DNA of 64,000 bases from Monosporascus cannonballus (lineage: Eukaryota > Ascomycota > Sordariomycetes > Xylariales), in contig QJNS01000276.1 of the NCBI GenBank assembly GCA_004154925.1, positions 34,772 through 98,771 on the forward strand. Reading direction: 5' to 3'. Every line of letters starts with the position of its first letter. Position 1 is the first letter of the stretch. A program made the position numbers and the translations under genes. The notes under the pieces are model-generated. The model was not told the origin of the DNA, searched no databases, and was given only the letters and a program-made list of their open reading frames with translations. Of the stretch, positions 23,691 through 35,982 are shown piece by piece.

Positions 23691-26600
23691 TCAGAGCCAG
23701 TCATCGTCGCCCTCCGCGTCTGCCTCCACCACCTCTGTACTCGGCTGTTTACGAGGACGACCCCGGGGCCTCGGTTTGGAGTTAGACCGTGGGCGTTTCT
23801 TTCTACCACCAGGCGTGCTCGCTGCCTTCCTCTTGCGGCCCCGCGGATCAGGAGCAGCCTCATCGTCGTCGTCTTCGGCTTCTGGAGTGTGAGGATTACC
23901 CTCGGCATCGAGTTCGTCTTCTTCGTCGACTTTAACCTCATTGTCAACATTTAATAGCTCAACGAAAGCCCTGCATTGCTCAATCATGGACTCGCGCGAG
24001 TCTAGCCCATGTATGATCTTATCTACGTCGTCCCAGAATTTGTCTCCCGTGACGCCTTGAACTTTCACAGGGGCTTTGCTCAGGTCCTTAGCAACGCCTT
24101 TGCTTTTGGTCTCGCGGCGGGTACTGAGTCCGTATAGACGGCGGAGATATGTACGAGCTTCCCATAGAGCAAGGAGAATAATTGCACCAGAGCTCAATTG
24201 GCGAAGCCGCCGAGCATCGATGCACATCTCTACAGGGGCTGCGGTTTGGCTCTCCCCATCGGGCGGTTGCTGGGAACCCGAGATAGGATCCATCCGAACT
24301 TGAAAGACTTCCGACTCAATGACCTGAGCGATCCCCGAACCTGTCTTGGTGACAATTTTCTCCATAGCAGCAACAACGGCTTGGAGCTCGCCGATCGTAA
24401 TGTACTCGAAGAAGGCAACGTTCTCGCTAATGAAACGCGAGAACTCTAAGTGAGAGGGCACCGGCAAATCCACGTCCAGCTTCGTCACGTCGAAGTCTAC
24501 GAGGCCGACGAACTTTTCCAGGAAGCGGACGCGATTTTTGGACTTGCTGATCTTGAGTACTTCGATGAGGAGATGCAACTTTGCAGTAAACGGCTCTTCT
24601 GTTGCACCACGCACACTTTTAACGACGTCTCGCTGATACTGGAAAGCTGATTGCACAGCTTTGGCGTACTCTCTCTCTAAAACCGTTTCGTGCTTCTCAT
24701 GGAGCGCTCTGTGCTCGTGGTACGCAAGCTCACTGATCTTGGCGATGGGACAGGTTTCCAAGGTAATCAAGGTGACGCCCGTCTCCTTCGGATGTACCAG
24801 CCCTTGACGGTTGATGGATGCTAGTACTTCCATGGCCAGAAAAGCATGCTCGTCCTGGGTAGCAAGCGCTATACGAGTAATCTCCTTTAGGAAGCGCTGG
24901 GTAGTAGCGCTAGCTACATCATCGAAGCTAGTGCTGCCCATAACTTTCAGGTCCTTCTTCACTGTCTCTTTAGCGGCGGCGCCGGATGCTGCAGCCTGTT
25001 CTGACCGCTTCTCTTCCGCAAAAAGAAACTCCTTCAGCGATCGAAGGACCATCGATTCCAAGGCGGGATTCCGTTCGTCAAACACTTGCTGAAAGGTCGT
25101 GTAGACGTTGGCGGAGACAAAATTCCTGGGATTAGACTGGCAAACGAGGCCAACGGCGTCAAGTGCCGGTCTTCTTACGTCTTCCGGCTGTGATGGGCTT
25201 GCGAAAGGAATGATAACGTCGACCATCAGCTTAGATACCGGACCGCCTTGCCACTTAGGAAAATGGGTCTTGAAGAGTTCCGCGTGGCTATCCAAGTCGC
25301 AATGTTTACCGGCCATACCGACGATTAGTGAATATCGATCAAACTGTCTGGTCTTAGTCTGGTCTAGTGGGCCCTTGCCTGTCATTGCCCTGATTTTCTG
25401 GATGCCTGCAAGACTTGAACAAACAAGACGGGCGAGGTGTTCCGTCGTCTGAAGCAAGCCACTGATAATCCAGAGACAAGCAATCACATCGTCAAGCAGT
25501 GTCCTTGTAATCTTAGAGACGGCTGGCATGAGGTCCTTCCTAACGTCTGCAAGGAACTGGGCGTTCACGCTGGATACCTGGGGTAGCACGCGGCGGTATA
25601 TGACCACAACTGCCCTTGACACGGCCATATCTTCGCTTGTGCTGACGCTGGCAACGTGCGGCTTCAACAGCCGAATCTGCTCGAAAGTGAACAGCTTCGG
25701 GTCCGCTTTCGCAAAAATCATAAGGACCTGTAAGGCATCCTTGCCGGAGGGAACTGCAGGGTCGTCCGACTCGACGTTGTCTACGAGATCAAACATACTT
25801 GCAACCAGCCTCGTACAGACTCTGGCGTTTGCATCGGCGAATTTGGCTCCCGCCTGAAGGATCATCTGGAAGACTTTGTCTAGCATGAGCGCCGTATTGC
25901 CCTGTCTGACTGTCTGCACGATTAAAGCAACATGTTCCGTGAGAGACTGCTTGAAAGCGGTTGAATCGTCTTCCTTGTAGAATGGAAACATCCAGACCTC
26001 TTCAATCATCTGCCGGGCGAGTTCACGAACGCCCTCATCTGGATCTTGCGTGCGATGGAGTAGCCCGTTTGCAATTGCACTTCGTACATCTTCGCTCTGG
26101 TTCCCCAGATAGATATCCCTAGCAAGCTTCATCGCCCTCTTCCTCACCCCGATCCCAGAATCGATGAACCGCTGGATAACAGTCGGGGTCATCATCTTTT
26201 CGAGGCGAGGCCGCATGCCGATACATTTTCCAATAAGTCCGAGTGCTGAGTCTCGCACTTGAGGGGAAGAGTCGCTAGAGCACTGGAGGATCAGTCTGAT
26301 GACATTACTATCACCATCGAGGATTGTGGGATCCGTCTCAAGAACTTGGTTGACGCTCTTAAGACTTCTGCTCCGCACCGTAGCCTGGTCCGTAGTCATG
26401 GAGCCCATGAGGATGTTCAGAATGTGGTCGAAGGACGAGCAGAAGCCTGATCTGAGGAGAATAGTCGAATAGGAAAGCCTAGCATGGGGACCAGTAACAG
26501 ACTTGAAACTGTACTCCCTGGCAAGCCATTTCGAGTCCACTATCATGTTACGCAACCGATAGGCTGTCTTGCCATACTCAGAATCCCGCTCGGCCGATCC

Positions 26601-29600
26601 TTCCTCGTCCGCTTTATACCCAAGCACCACCTGAGACGCCCAGTCTGTGACCAAATACGAAATGGCACTATTGAGATACTGGTCGTCGGAGATACGGTCT
26701 TGAAGGAATTCCAGACTGATTCGATACGGGCCAAACCAGTTAAGTGCTTTGTCTGGCGAAGCTCTACCCTCAAGTATGGTTAATGAGAGATCGGCAAGCC
26801 ATCTGCCAAGCTCATCCGAGTCAGTCCCTTCGAAACCACTCGCGGTTTTACGGACATGGGACCGGAGCCTCGAAATGGCAGCAGCCATGATCCCGAGTAG
26901 CTCCAGGGCCATATTCCTTGCTGGGGCAGAGTTCTTATCGCCATCAGTCCGTTGCAGCATCGTGTACATCAAGAGACGAAGCAAAAGTTCCGCAGCAGGC
27001 CAATCTGGGGAATCTAGGCAGGTTGTGAAGTCCTCAACGAACATGTCTAAGAGGTTTCGATAGGGTGTTTCTCCGTTCTTGGTGGCATTGAGGGCACGCT
27101 CCACCATGAACTTGACAACATAGGAAGCGTTGCGAGTAGCAGTGTCTAGCAACGGCTTGGCAAGTTCCTCCAACTCTTGTAGGGCTGTCAGATGCTGGTC
27201 AGCAGCATGATCTTCCGTCTTGACCAAATAAATAGATCTCTGTTGTTTGAGATTATCTACTGGACGTACGCCGCCGTCTGAACCGTCGTCGGCGAGTGAC
27301 TGTAGTATCTGGCCGCGGCGCTTCTCCGTGACCGTGCCAGCGCTTGCTTGAACTAAACGCATGAGGAGGGCAGAGACTGGTTGAATGCTGCCTCCATCCG
27401 AGAGTTTGAACTGCCGCGCCTTTTGCTTGCCTACGGGCAGGTCCCCCAAGGACGTCAGAATGCTATTGAATATGCCCTGCCTCAGAGATGGGTTCATCAG
27501 GAAAATCTGGGTGAGCATGTTCATGGCAACTGAGCGGAGTCCGTCAAACTTCTGCACGCCCACGACAGAGTCTTTCTCAGTAAAAGCGGTTTCGACAAAG
27601 ATAAGCCGGGATGAAGCGAACTCCAGAGTGTTGACGACAACTTCCGATACATCGATGCTCGCGACCAGGTCGCACATGAGAGCGAACAGACGTTGACTAG
27701 CGGTGAAAAGGGTGCCGATAGCCTTCTTGTGTGCGGCGAGAAGTCGAAATAGACCAGATGTGTCACCAGTGCTTCGTAGTTCTGCGATAGGTACAATGAC
27801 GTTGTCCATCACATTCCTAAAGAGGTTCAATGCTTGCTGGATAACATCTTCAGAATAGAGTTGCCTCTCTTCACGTCCGCCACACATGATGCGCACCGAG
27901 GTTCGAGCGGCCTTTAAACCAGCCTCAACATCAGGAAGTTGTTGTACCCATAGTCCTACCTCAGCCTCTGCCCACGACTTGCTGACAGCGAAATCCAGGG
28001 AGGTAGCCTGCTTCAAGGCGCCATCGCTAAGGTTTTGGATGCGAAGCAAATCATCTACGGGTGCTTGTCTAAAGCATCCGAGTTCTATAGCCCGATTAAT
28101 GAGAGTGTGAGCCTTGTTATGAGCCGCTATGGTCATGGTGGGTTCTTGTTCGGCGGTCAAGAATATGAGATGAGAGGAACCGGTTTCACGAGCCGAAATC
28201 TGATCGTCAGCCATGAAAATATCCTGGAGGCATCTCCTTAAGTCTGCGAAGGCCACATTGGCCAGCTCCCGTTGGTTCAGGTCAGCACTTAGTGGATCCC
28301 CGCTCTCATCATGCCGATCCCGTTTCCTCTTAGTAGATAGGTGAAGTGGTGCATCTGGCGAGTCCGGTACGACCGCGAACTCTTCCTTATTGAACTTCGC
28401 TGCAGGCAACTCGATACTGATACTGATCTTCTTATTCGCCTGACCAGGTGAGACGGGAGAGACGTTTTGAGCCGCGTTTTGACCTGCAGTAGGAGCCGCC
28501 TCCGTAAGTTGGGGGTTTGCAAGTGCTTGAGGCTTTGGGGCTAATGCTGGTGTTGTTTGGGGCTTTTGAGGGGCGGTCTGGATCGCTGGTGAGGGTTCCG
28601 GCTTGGGCATCGACGGCTGCTGTGCCCCTTTCCCGGGCTGGGGTAGTACCTCGGCTGCTGGCTGAGTTTGCAACTGAGTTGCTGAATGAGGCGGTATCCG
28701 GGACAACGCAGAGGAGGATGGCTGTGGTTTAACCATCAAGTCTGCTAATGACACCGTCTGGGGTTGATTTTGGCTTGATAGCGTTGAATAGTTCGGCTCC
28801 GTGAGAACTGCCGGGGACGTAGGCTTAGGTGGCGTGAACAATGAAGTAGCAGCATTCAGATCCTTCTGAGCCGGCAAGTGTATCTCGATGCGGGACTTGT
28901 TCTGCGCAACAGCTTGAGCATTCACAGAGGCGGGGTTGTGCTTGACGACTTTCGGCGGTTCCTGCCTACTACGCGCCTTGGGCGACTTCTTAGCGGCTGT
29001 GGGAGGCATGACTTGACCGTTCGGTGTAGAAGCTTTCGGCGTCTCGGGAGACGGGTATCGAAAGGCTACGGATGTGTTGTCGTATACCATCCTAGTAAAG
29101 GGGGACAGGCCATCCAGGAGGCTTTTAGGCGGAGTGTCGCTCGGAGATGTCGCCTTAGAGAAGGTCTTAAACTGACTGAGATAGGCTCGTCAGTTAGCTC
29201 TGGCTGACCCATCGACAAAAGTGATATGCGTGGTGCTTAGAAATGAGTGAAGAGAGTGCGAACTTACAACTCTGTAATTTTCTCGGCCTTTAAGAGGTTC
29301 TGTACGAATTCTAAGCTGCCTTCTAGACGCTTAGACTGGTATTGACCCGCAGCTTCTCTATTCAGAGCATCCAGGTCATCACTCGAGACAAGGTCGGCGA
29401 CAGGCGGGGCAAGAGGACCGGATCCGATCGTGGGGTTGTTGATGATGTCTATGGGTGGATTTGCAAAGTCAGCTTGCAAGTTGCAACCTTTGGAGGCGCG
29501 CGGAAATGAGGCACATGGAGGTCCATGTTGCAGCTCAGCGGAGGAAGGTGCGCTAGTGAGTAGAGCAAAAGCAAAAGGCAAGAGCAACTTTGAAGTGCAA

Positions 29601-29892
29601 GCTGCAAGATATCGATCGGAAGGAGGCAGATAGGTATGTAGCTCTTACCAGATTCGAAAGGAAAGACCGAAGTAAAGGGGGTATAGGGCAGCGCCTCGTC
29701 CAGCGTGAACGCTCTCTTGGGGTACTGTGCGTGCGATCTGCGATGATGTTCATTATGCTGCCGTTGGTATTGTTGTTGATAAGGCTCCTCTTCCTCTTGG
29801 TATCGCTGTCGTCCGTGATAGGGCGGTACTCCATTATGGTAAAAACCACCTCCTCCTACATCACCGCTCGCATCAGGCTGGGGGTGCGCCAT
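23691..29892 (-). CDS. scc2: Cohesin loader subunit SCC2 / Mis4 / NIPBL
   Basis: HEAT-repeat protein that, with Scc4, loads cohesin onto chromatin. Three exons on the minus strand: 29892-29649, 29472-29268 and 29175-23691 (1977 aa). Intron 2 uses GTAAGT with acceptor TATCTCAG; intron 1 uses GTAAGA, with its acceptor less certain (an alternative at about 29602 would add 43 codons). The N-terminus has FTLDEALPYTPFTSVFPFES and later FQFKTF, LSPFTRMVYDNTSVAFRYPSPE; this Scc4-binding region is followed by a Pro/Gln-rich linker. The centre carries HEAT repeats, including SSPQVRDSALGLIGKCI, FIDSGIGVRKRAMKLARDIYL and DEGVRELARQMIEEVWMFPF, the strongly conserved Scc2 core. The C-terminus (last 50 residues) is basic with an AT-hook-like PRGRPRK and nuclear localisation clusters. 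Length is normal for filamentous fungi. Confidence 0.93.
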
Positions 29893-30463
29893 GACGAGTG
29901 ATCCGCCCTTCTTTTCACGATATCGACCCCAGGGATCGGAAACTGCTCTCCTAGTAGGACGATCATCAAAATCTCATCATTTCCTCACTCCCCCCGAAAC
30001 GAAAGAGCCTGTTACTGGTGCGGGCGCCACGTAGTGCGCCATGTCATGTGCAAATCAGATTAGGTTGAGCGTCGAAACGATTCGCGAACGGCCAATTCAA
30101 GTCGCGGGCTATCAATGGAGTTTGTTGCTGCAACACTTAGCTAGTTACTTGGTAGTAGATACCAACGTTACCCGCCGTTGTTACGTAGGTACCCAACTCG
30201 ATGGTTACCTAGTAGGCAGTATCGTTTATGCACTTAACAGGGATCTGTTGCACCCAAGAGGCGCCCTGTAGGGGGTTAAGTACATAGGTAAAATTCTGGA
30301 AAAGTCGCAGGCTTGACTTTTATTACCTAGGTAGATAGATATCTGCTTGTTTGATATATCGCCTTCTTTCGTCGCACCGCATCGGCGCCAGGGTACGAGT
30401 GTTCCTTCTTCTTGGGAACTTTAAGATAGCCGGCAGCAGGATTGGTGTGTCCAACAAAACAAG
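29893..30463. promoter_or_regulatory. Divergent promoter region of SCC2 and RPA12
   Basis: About 570 bp between divergent starts. Contains TACCTAGGTAGATAG at 30325-30339 and several GGTACC/TACCTAG half-copies (30187-30215). No TATA box is obvious at either start. Confidence 0.5.
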
Positions 30464-30993
30464 ATGGCATCGATTGGATCCCTAGTATTCTGTACCGACT
30501 GCGGCAACCTTCTACCCGTCTCCAAAGGCAACGTCAAGAACATCCTAAACTGCGAGTGTTGCGGTGCCGAGAACAGAGGTTCGTCGCGACCTTATTTAAG
30601 ACACACTCGAGACAAATTGCATCCCCAAAATAAGCAAGTACTCACTCACAATTGGAGCTATGCAGATACCGCGTCGAAGGTGGTCGTCACCCAAAGCAAG
30701 CCTTCAGATTTTCCTTCGCTCCTCCGACAGAAACTTTCTATAGTCCAGACAGTCGAGCGACACAAAATACAGACAGAGGCCGTCGCCAATGAGACATGCG
30801 AAAAGTGCGGTCGCACCGAAGTCAGGTTCTCGGCTGTGCAGTTACGAAGTGCCGATGAAGGCAGCACTATCTTCTATACCTGCGATTGCGGACACAAGTA
30901 TGTTTGGTTTTGCTCTTCACAAGGCACCGACTGTTTTGGCATAACGTGAGGCGACTAATATCTATGGCGAATAGGTGGAAGACGGACAACTGA
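30464..30993 (+). CDS. rpa12: RNA polymerase I subunit RPA12 (A12.2)
   Basis: Small zinc-ribbon subunit of RNA polymerase I, needed for RNA cleavage and termination. Exons 30464-30578, 30666-30897 and 30975-30993 give 121 aa, the usual length. The N-terminal ribbon has CTDCGNLL and CECCGAEN; the C-terminal TFIIS-like ribbon has CEKCGRTEVRFSAVQLRSAD.EG and CDCGHKWKTDN. Intron 2 (GTATGT, GACTAAT, ATAG) is needed to reach the conserved end KWKTDN. Intron 1 (GTTCGT...TATGCAG, 87 nt) is a multiple of three and free of stops, so the unspliced frame is also open; removing it restores the conserved AENRDTASKVVVTQSKPS, which is why I splice it. Divergent from SCC2, convergent with the next gene (137 bp apart). 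Confidence 0.95.
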
Positions 30994-31129
30994 GAGACTA
31001 GTCAACTTTTACCGGCCGCGCCCCGAACGCCCATGACAACGTGCTCAAAGATCGAGCCAGCTATCGAATCAATAATGCATGCTTTTCGGGGTATTTCACT
31101 ATTGACCTCTGCTAGACAACTCGAGTGGA

Positions 31130-32184
31130 TTATGCCGCCGCTACTTTCGGCGCATCTGGGATCAATGCATATTCAGCCTGATTTGATTGCTCATAGTCGG
31201 CCATGTCCAAGGCGACAATGACGCTTTCGCGGACCACCTCCTCCTTGTCATGAAGGAACTTCTTCAATATGTCCTCGACACCCTCCTCTTCGCCCAGGCT
31301 ACCGAGCGCTTCCGCAGCTTCGTGTCGGACCATACTCGCTTCCTCGAGGTTACTTAGCGCAGACGTGAGAGCGGGGATCGAGGCTGGATGAGAGAGCTGA
31401 CCGAAGACGAAGGCAATCTCGTGGCGGAAGAGCGCGGATGAGTCGGCGAAACCCTTGGCGAGAGCATGGATGGCAGGGACTGCTGTTGGCAGATCCGGCG
31501 GTGACGCAAGATCACGCAGCGCAAACATTGCGCGATACCTCAAGAAAAGCGGCACATTCGTATTCATGAGGGTCTTTTCTAGTTCTTCCACCGTCTGCTC
31601 GGATTCGGGCATCGGGGGCGCCGGGTCTATAGATGCGAAATCGCTACTCCGAATTAGCCCTGAGGAGTCCGTCGCGGTAAAAAGTGGGTGATGAATATAA
31701 CTGTTGGTTACCTCTGGCGTAGCTTCTCTTTCTTCCGTTGCTCGGAGTTCTCCCACTCAATTCTGTCGATGGCGATCTCGCAGGTCTCCCTGATGACCAC
31801 TTCTTCTCCAGCGCGGTCCTTAAACTCCCGTAGTATGTCTAGGTTCTCCGCCTTTCCGAGGGCGCCTAGCGCCTCCGCGGCCTCGTGTCGACACATCGGG
31901 TCTTCCTCCAAGTCGGCGAGGACCTTCCGGAGCGGCACAATCGCCGCGTCGTTGGCCGTCTGGCCCAGGCAGTAGGCCAGCTCGTGTTTCAAGAGAGCGG
32001 AGGGCGAAGCGAAGCCGGCTGCAATGGCGTCGATGGCCGCGAGGGCATGGTCGCCCGTCTCGTGTCGCGCGAGGTGCTTGAGGGAGAAGAGGGCGCGGAA
32101 TCGGATGGGTAACGGGGTAGATTCAGAACACAGCGACTCGCGGAGGCTGGCGATGGTCGCCGCGGCGTCCTTTGTTGGTTCCAT
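31130..32184 (-). CDS. lia1: Deoxyhypusine hydroxylase (DOHH)
   Basis: Non-heme di-iron HEAT-repeat hydroxylase that converts deoxyhypusine to hypusine on eIF5A, the last step of that modification. Two exons, 32184-31712 and 31646-31130, with GTAACC donor and GGCTAATTCGGAG acceptor, give 329 aa, normal for the family. The four iron-binding His-Glu pairs are all present: H67-E68 ([10 protein letters not shown]), H100-E101 ([12 protein letters not shown]), H233-E234 ([10 protein letters not shown]) and H266-E267 ([12 protein letters not shown]), showing the internal two-fold duplication. The junction gives [13 protein letters not shown], which is well conserved after the intron. The unspliced frame would shift and lose this. 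Should be functional. Confidence 0.96.
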
Positions 32185-33665
32185 GGCGGAACCAATGGGT
32201 AAAACAAGGCAGAATTCACGGGTATATTACTATCGCAAAGGGAAACTGGCGGGTATACTGTATCCCGGTTTGATGTTTAACGGACCTCAGCAATAGCTAC
32301 AAGTTGGACAGGCATCGGTAGGGTGGCACGAGCCGCAACATCAGGGACGTAGGTACCTTTTGAAAAATATTTACTGAGGGGCATCGTTATCAGTACATCG
32401 ATCAGATCCGATAAGACACCATTTCCCCATGTGCACTGACCTGACAAACTAGCATATGCACGAAATTCCCTACATACATACGCTAACGGTAGGTAGACTA
32501 TATTTGACGTAGTAATAACATTTTGACGTGTTATGCATCACGCAATCGATTATGTTGGAAGATGAGGGTGGCTCAGACACCCGACGCGTCGATGTATACG
32601 GATAACTTACCATGCACTCCGTCCATACCATAGTACCATGCCCTCCTGCCCATCGACCGCATCTACGCGAAGAGTCGTCGGTCCGTGAAAGATTCGAGTC
32701 TCCGTGACCAGCCTGTCAAATTGTTGGAGGACGATCTTCGGATCGACCTATCGGTCTCGGAATCGCATTCTGATGTACGTGATACCTATTTACTGACTAC
32801 AAAACTACCGCCGGTCCTAGCATCGCGCTTGCAATCGAAAAAGAGCTGTCGTTAACTACAAAGTTTGATTGATGTAGGGACACACTGAACAGTAACCAGG
32901 GGGCACATGTCACGGCTTTCAGAATTGGCCCCGAGGTGATTCCGGGATCCGCCGGCACCTCGTGTCGTTGCGATAGCAGAGTCACATATATGCGAAGGAT
33001 GTGTACAGTAAGCGAGTTAAGATACGCTTGTCAGGGCCAGGAACGTCAATGCCTATAATATCTGCCCTGTCTAATGTGATGGGCGAGAAGTTATGTCGTC
33101 ACATATACGGCCCCCATGGGCGTCTAGTTCCCTATATGAGCTTTAGAGCGGAGACGCTAGGCCTCGGAAGTTGAGGCTCGGATGGGACTGATATATACGC
33201 CAACCCAGCCTTATGCGGGTGCTCCACCTGCCATATCTTCTTTCGGAAGTCTCTGCCCGGTTCAGGTCTCGCTGAAACCGCATATGGCACGACCTGACCC
33301 GCATGCCCCAACGGCTACGGAGTAGTTATTCTCAGTTGGCGTCAGGCTACAATGCCGGGACTCGGTTCGCATCTCCGGTTGCCCATGCTGACAGGCTGGA
33401 TAGGGGTTGCCGCGCTTGAATAAATAGAATGTCTGTCTGGCGTCGAGGACCTTCATAGCTTTGGGTTCTCGAGGGTGGTTTTGTTTCAAAGCTCGAGGAC
33501 GACGAACAAGTAACACTGCAGCAAGAGTCTGCATATAGGACTCCGGACCTGACTCTCTTTAAAAACTATACTAAGTCTTTCGCTTACTAACATTCACTCG
33601 GTACCTACCTCCTTCACTCTTTCACTCACTTAAGAGTGCCCGTCTTTCGTTTACCTCTATACAAG
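32185..33665. other. Spacer and promoter region upstream of the xylanase gene
   Basis: About 1.5 kb without a gene. The last 120 bases have TTTAAAAACTATA near 33558 and a C/T-rich leader with CACTCGGTACCTACCTCC near 33596. I did not see a GGCTAA (XlnR-type) site. Confidence 0.5.
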
Positions 33666-35001
33666 ATGAAGCCGGCAACGATCGCCTACCTTCTCGGCCC
33701 TCTGGGTGCCGTAGCCGGACCTTGCCGGTCGACAGCGGTTGAGGTCACACCCACTGTCTCTATGACGTCGACTCAGTCGACAGCAGCACCCACAAGTGCT
33801 ACGGACGCGCCGTCCACGACTGAAGCCCCTTCAGTGACGCCGACTGTGACTGCCTCGACCACGACCAGCAGCAAGCTCGCTCCAACCGGCTCCGGCCTAG
33901 ACGCGCTGATGAAGGCGAAGGGCAAGCTCTACTTCGGCACGGCGGCCGACTCGGGGACGCTGAACAAGCGCGAGAACGCGGCCATCATCAACAGCGACTT
34001 CGGGCAGCTGACGCCGGAGAACAGCATGAAGTGGGACGCCATCGAGCCCACGCGGGGCGGCTTCAACTTCGCCGGCGCCGACGCCCTGGTCGCCTACGCG
34101 CAGCAGAACGGCAAGAGCGTGCACGGCCACACGCTTCTCTGGCACGAGCAGCTGCCGAGCTACATGGACGCCATCATCGACAAGGATGAGCTGACAAGCG
34201 TGCTCCGAAACCACATCGGCACCATCGTCGGCCGGTATAAGGGGAAGATCCGCGCATGGGTAAGTACCTAAGCAACGTAATGATCCCTCTAGCACATGCT
34301 ACTCACGAGACATGGCATGTTTGTGAAGGTAAAAAGGTGAGAAAGGGACGGGAGCTAAGTGCGGGTGCAAACCATATAGGATGTCGTCAACGAGGTCTTC
34401 AAGGAGGACGGCACGCTCCGCGACCAGAACGTCTTCTTCCGCGTGCTGGGTGAGGACTACGTGCGCATCGCCTTCGAGGCCGCCCGCGCCGCAGACCCGG
34501 CCGCTAAGCTATACATCAACGAATTCCACCTGGAGAGCGGCACGTCGAAGAAGGTCACGGTCGGCATGGCCGCCCACGTGAAGAAGTGGCTCGCGGAGGG
34601 CATCCCCATCGACGGCATCGGCCTCCAGGGCCACCTCGGCGGCGGCAATCCCGACGCCAAGGGTATGCGGGCTGGGCTCGAGGTCCTCGCCGAGACCGGC
34701 GTCAGCGAGCTCGCCATCACGGAGTTGGACATCGTCAATGCGACCCCCAGCGAGTACGCCACAGTTGTGGAGGCCTGCCTCGAAGTCGAGCCTTGCGTTG
34801 GTATTACGACTTGGGGTGTCAGTGATGTTGTGAGTGATCCCGGCCCGGCCTTCCGGCTCAGACAAAGGTTTATAAGTTTTCGTACGAGATTAACTAACTC
34901 CGCGACAGGATTCGTGGCTGTCCCAGAGCTCTCCTCTGCTGTTCGACGCGACCTTCCAGCCGAAGCCTGCGTACGACGCCATCGTTGCTGTTCTCTCGTA
35001 A
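33666..35001 (+). CDS. Secreted GH10 endo-beta-1,4-xylanase
   Basis: Extracellular xylan-degrading enzyme, 378 aa. Exons 33666-34259, 34380-34829 and 34909-35001, all phase 0 (GTAAGT...ATATAG; GTGAGT...TAACTAAC...CGACAG). Intron 1 falls inside the catalytic motif, W-DVVNE. Acid/base is E203 (DVVNE), nucleophile is E313 (ELAITELDI); other GH10 marks are [28 protein letters not shown] and [14 protein letters not shown] use the ATG at 33666 (AAGATGAAG context) rather than 33636, because it starts directly with a signal peptide (residues 1 to about 18). A Ser/Thr/Pro-rich linker of about 60 residues follows the signal, but the CBM1 cellulose-binding module that such a linker usually attaches is absent. 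Catalytic machinery looks intact. Confidence 0.95.
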
Positions 35002-35982
35002 TCGTGGCGCTTTGAAAGCCAAAATGGCATTTATAATACTAATATCCCGCAAGTGATGTCTACTTACATATGATTTAAATAATAATAAATAAATCTGTAT
35101 CTCACTCGGATCCTCATACGGTTTTGACAGCAAAGGTCCACCGAAGTACGCAAGATATGATGGTTATATAAGTTCGAAGATTAAAAAGCATATAAAAGTT
35201 TATCTAGGCAAAAAGGTTTGATCGTCAGCCATTAATTAGTCGAACCGGCGCTTCGGGAATTCTCTTAAATTCGCAACCTAAACCTGGGTGCAGATGCTCC
35301 GAAAAGCGCTGCAGCTCCCCATTTCAGAATCCCGCGTCTTGACCAACTAGACTATTCAGTCTTCAGCGTATCTTAAGCTAGGCGGTCTGACTTCCGGCGC
35401 TTTTGTCTATTCAGATTCCCTCTTCCGAACCTACGAAATTTTCGGCTGCAAGAAGGGGCTTGGTTCTTCGCCTCTTATTAGCAGTCGTGTGGTAGGTCCG
35501 GGGTAGGGGTTTCCTGCCACTGCGGGTCGATTGCTTGAATTCGGTAGAGTACCAACAGGTCAGCCCCGAAGTTAGCAAGGAATTGCGGCAGGAAGTATTG
35601 GATTCGTTGTATCCACCTATGTAATTAATCCGTAAAACACGGCCTTGAGGTGTGAGTTCAGTCAAGTTCAAGTGGCCAGTTGTCGTTTCGTTGGACGGTT
35701 TGTTATACGTGGAATTGCAATTAAAGGTGGTGCTATATGGCCAGGCACTATGCAAGTGTTATAAGCAAGTGGTGTACCCTGTCTTATGCTGAGCTATCGA
35801 GGTACCTACATGCTGGTCGCTTACTACATCTAAGTAAGTACATATGTATCTATATATGCATAGTATTTGGCAAATCGCACGTTTCCGTTGAATCCCAGTC
35901 ATCAGGTACAGCCGCGAGAAGACGCCATTTTCCCTCTTCCATGCGCCTGACGGCTTTGAGAAACCTGAGGGAATTTTCCAAG
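35002..35982. other. AT-rich spacer with a tRNA-like fragment
   Basis: Holds the tRNA-Gln-like element at 35238-35361 and otherwise only short frames. The last 40 bases before 35983 are in frame with the following gene (see its entry). Confidence 0.5.
35238..35361 (-). pseudogene. tRNA-Gln(CUG)-like Pol III element, interrupted and 3'-truncated
   Basis: Reading the minus strand: TA, then a 4-bp D-stem GTCT/AGAC around loop AGTTGGTCA (35352-35336, containing a good A box TAGTCTAGTTGG), then anticodon 5' half CGGGA and loop TTCTGAA (anticodon CTG at 35327-35325). After a 64-nt insert comes TCCCG, which pairs fully with CGGGA, then AAGC, GCCGG and T-loop TTCGACT (B box GGTTCGACT). The insert sits where tRNA introns sit. 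The 3' half of the T-stem should be CCGGC but is AATTA, and no acceptor strand pairs with GACTGAA. A T5 Pol III terminator lies 24 nt on (35214-35210). So: tRNA-derived, probably dead, or a SINE head. Confidence 0.5.
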
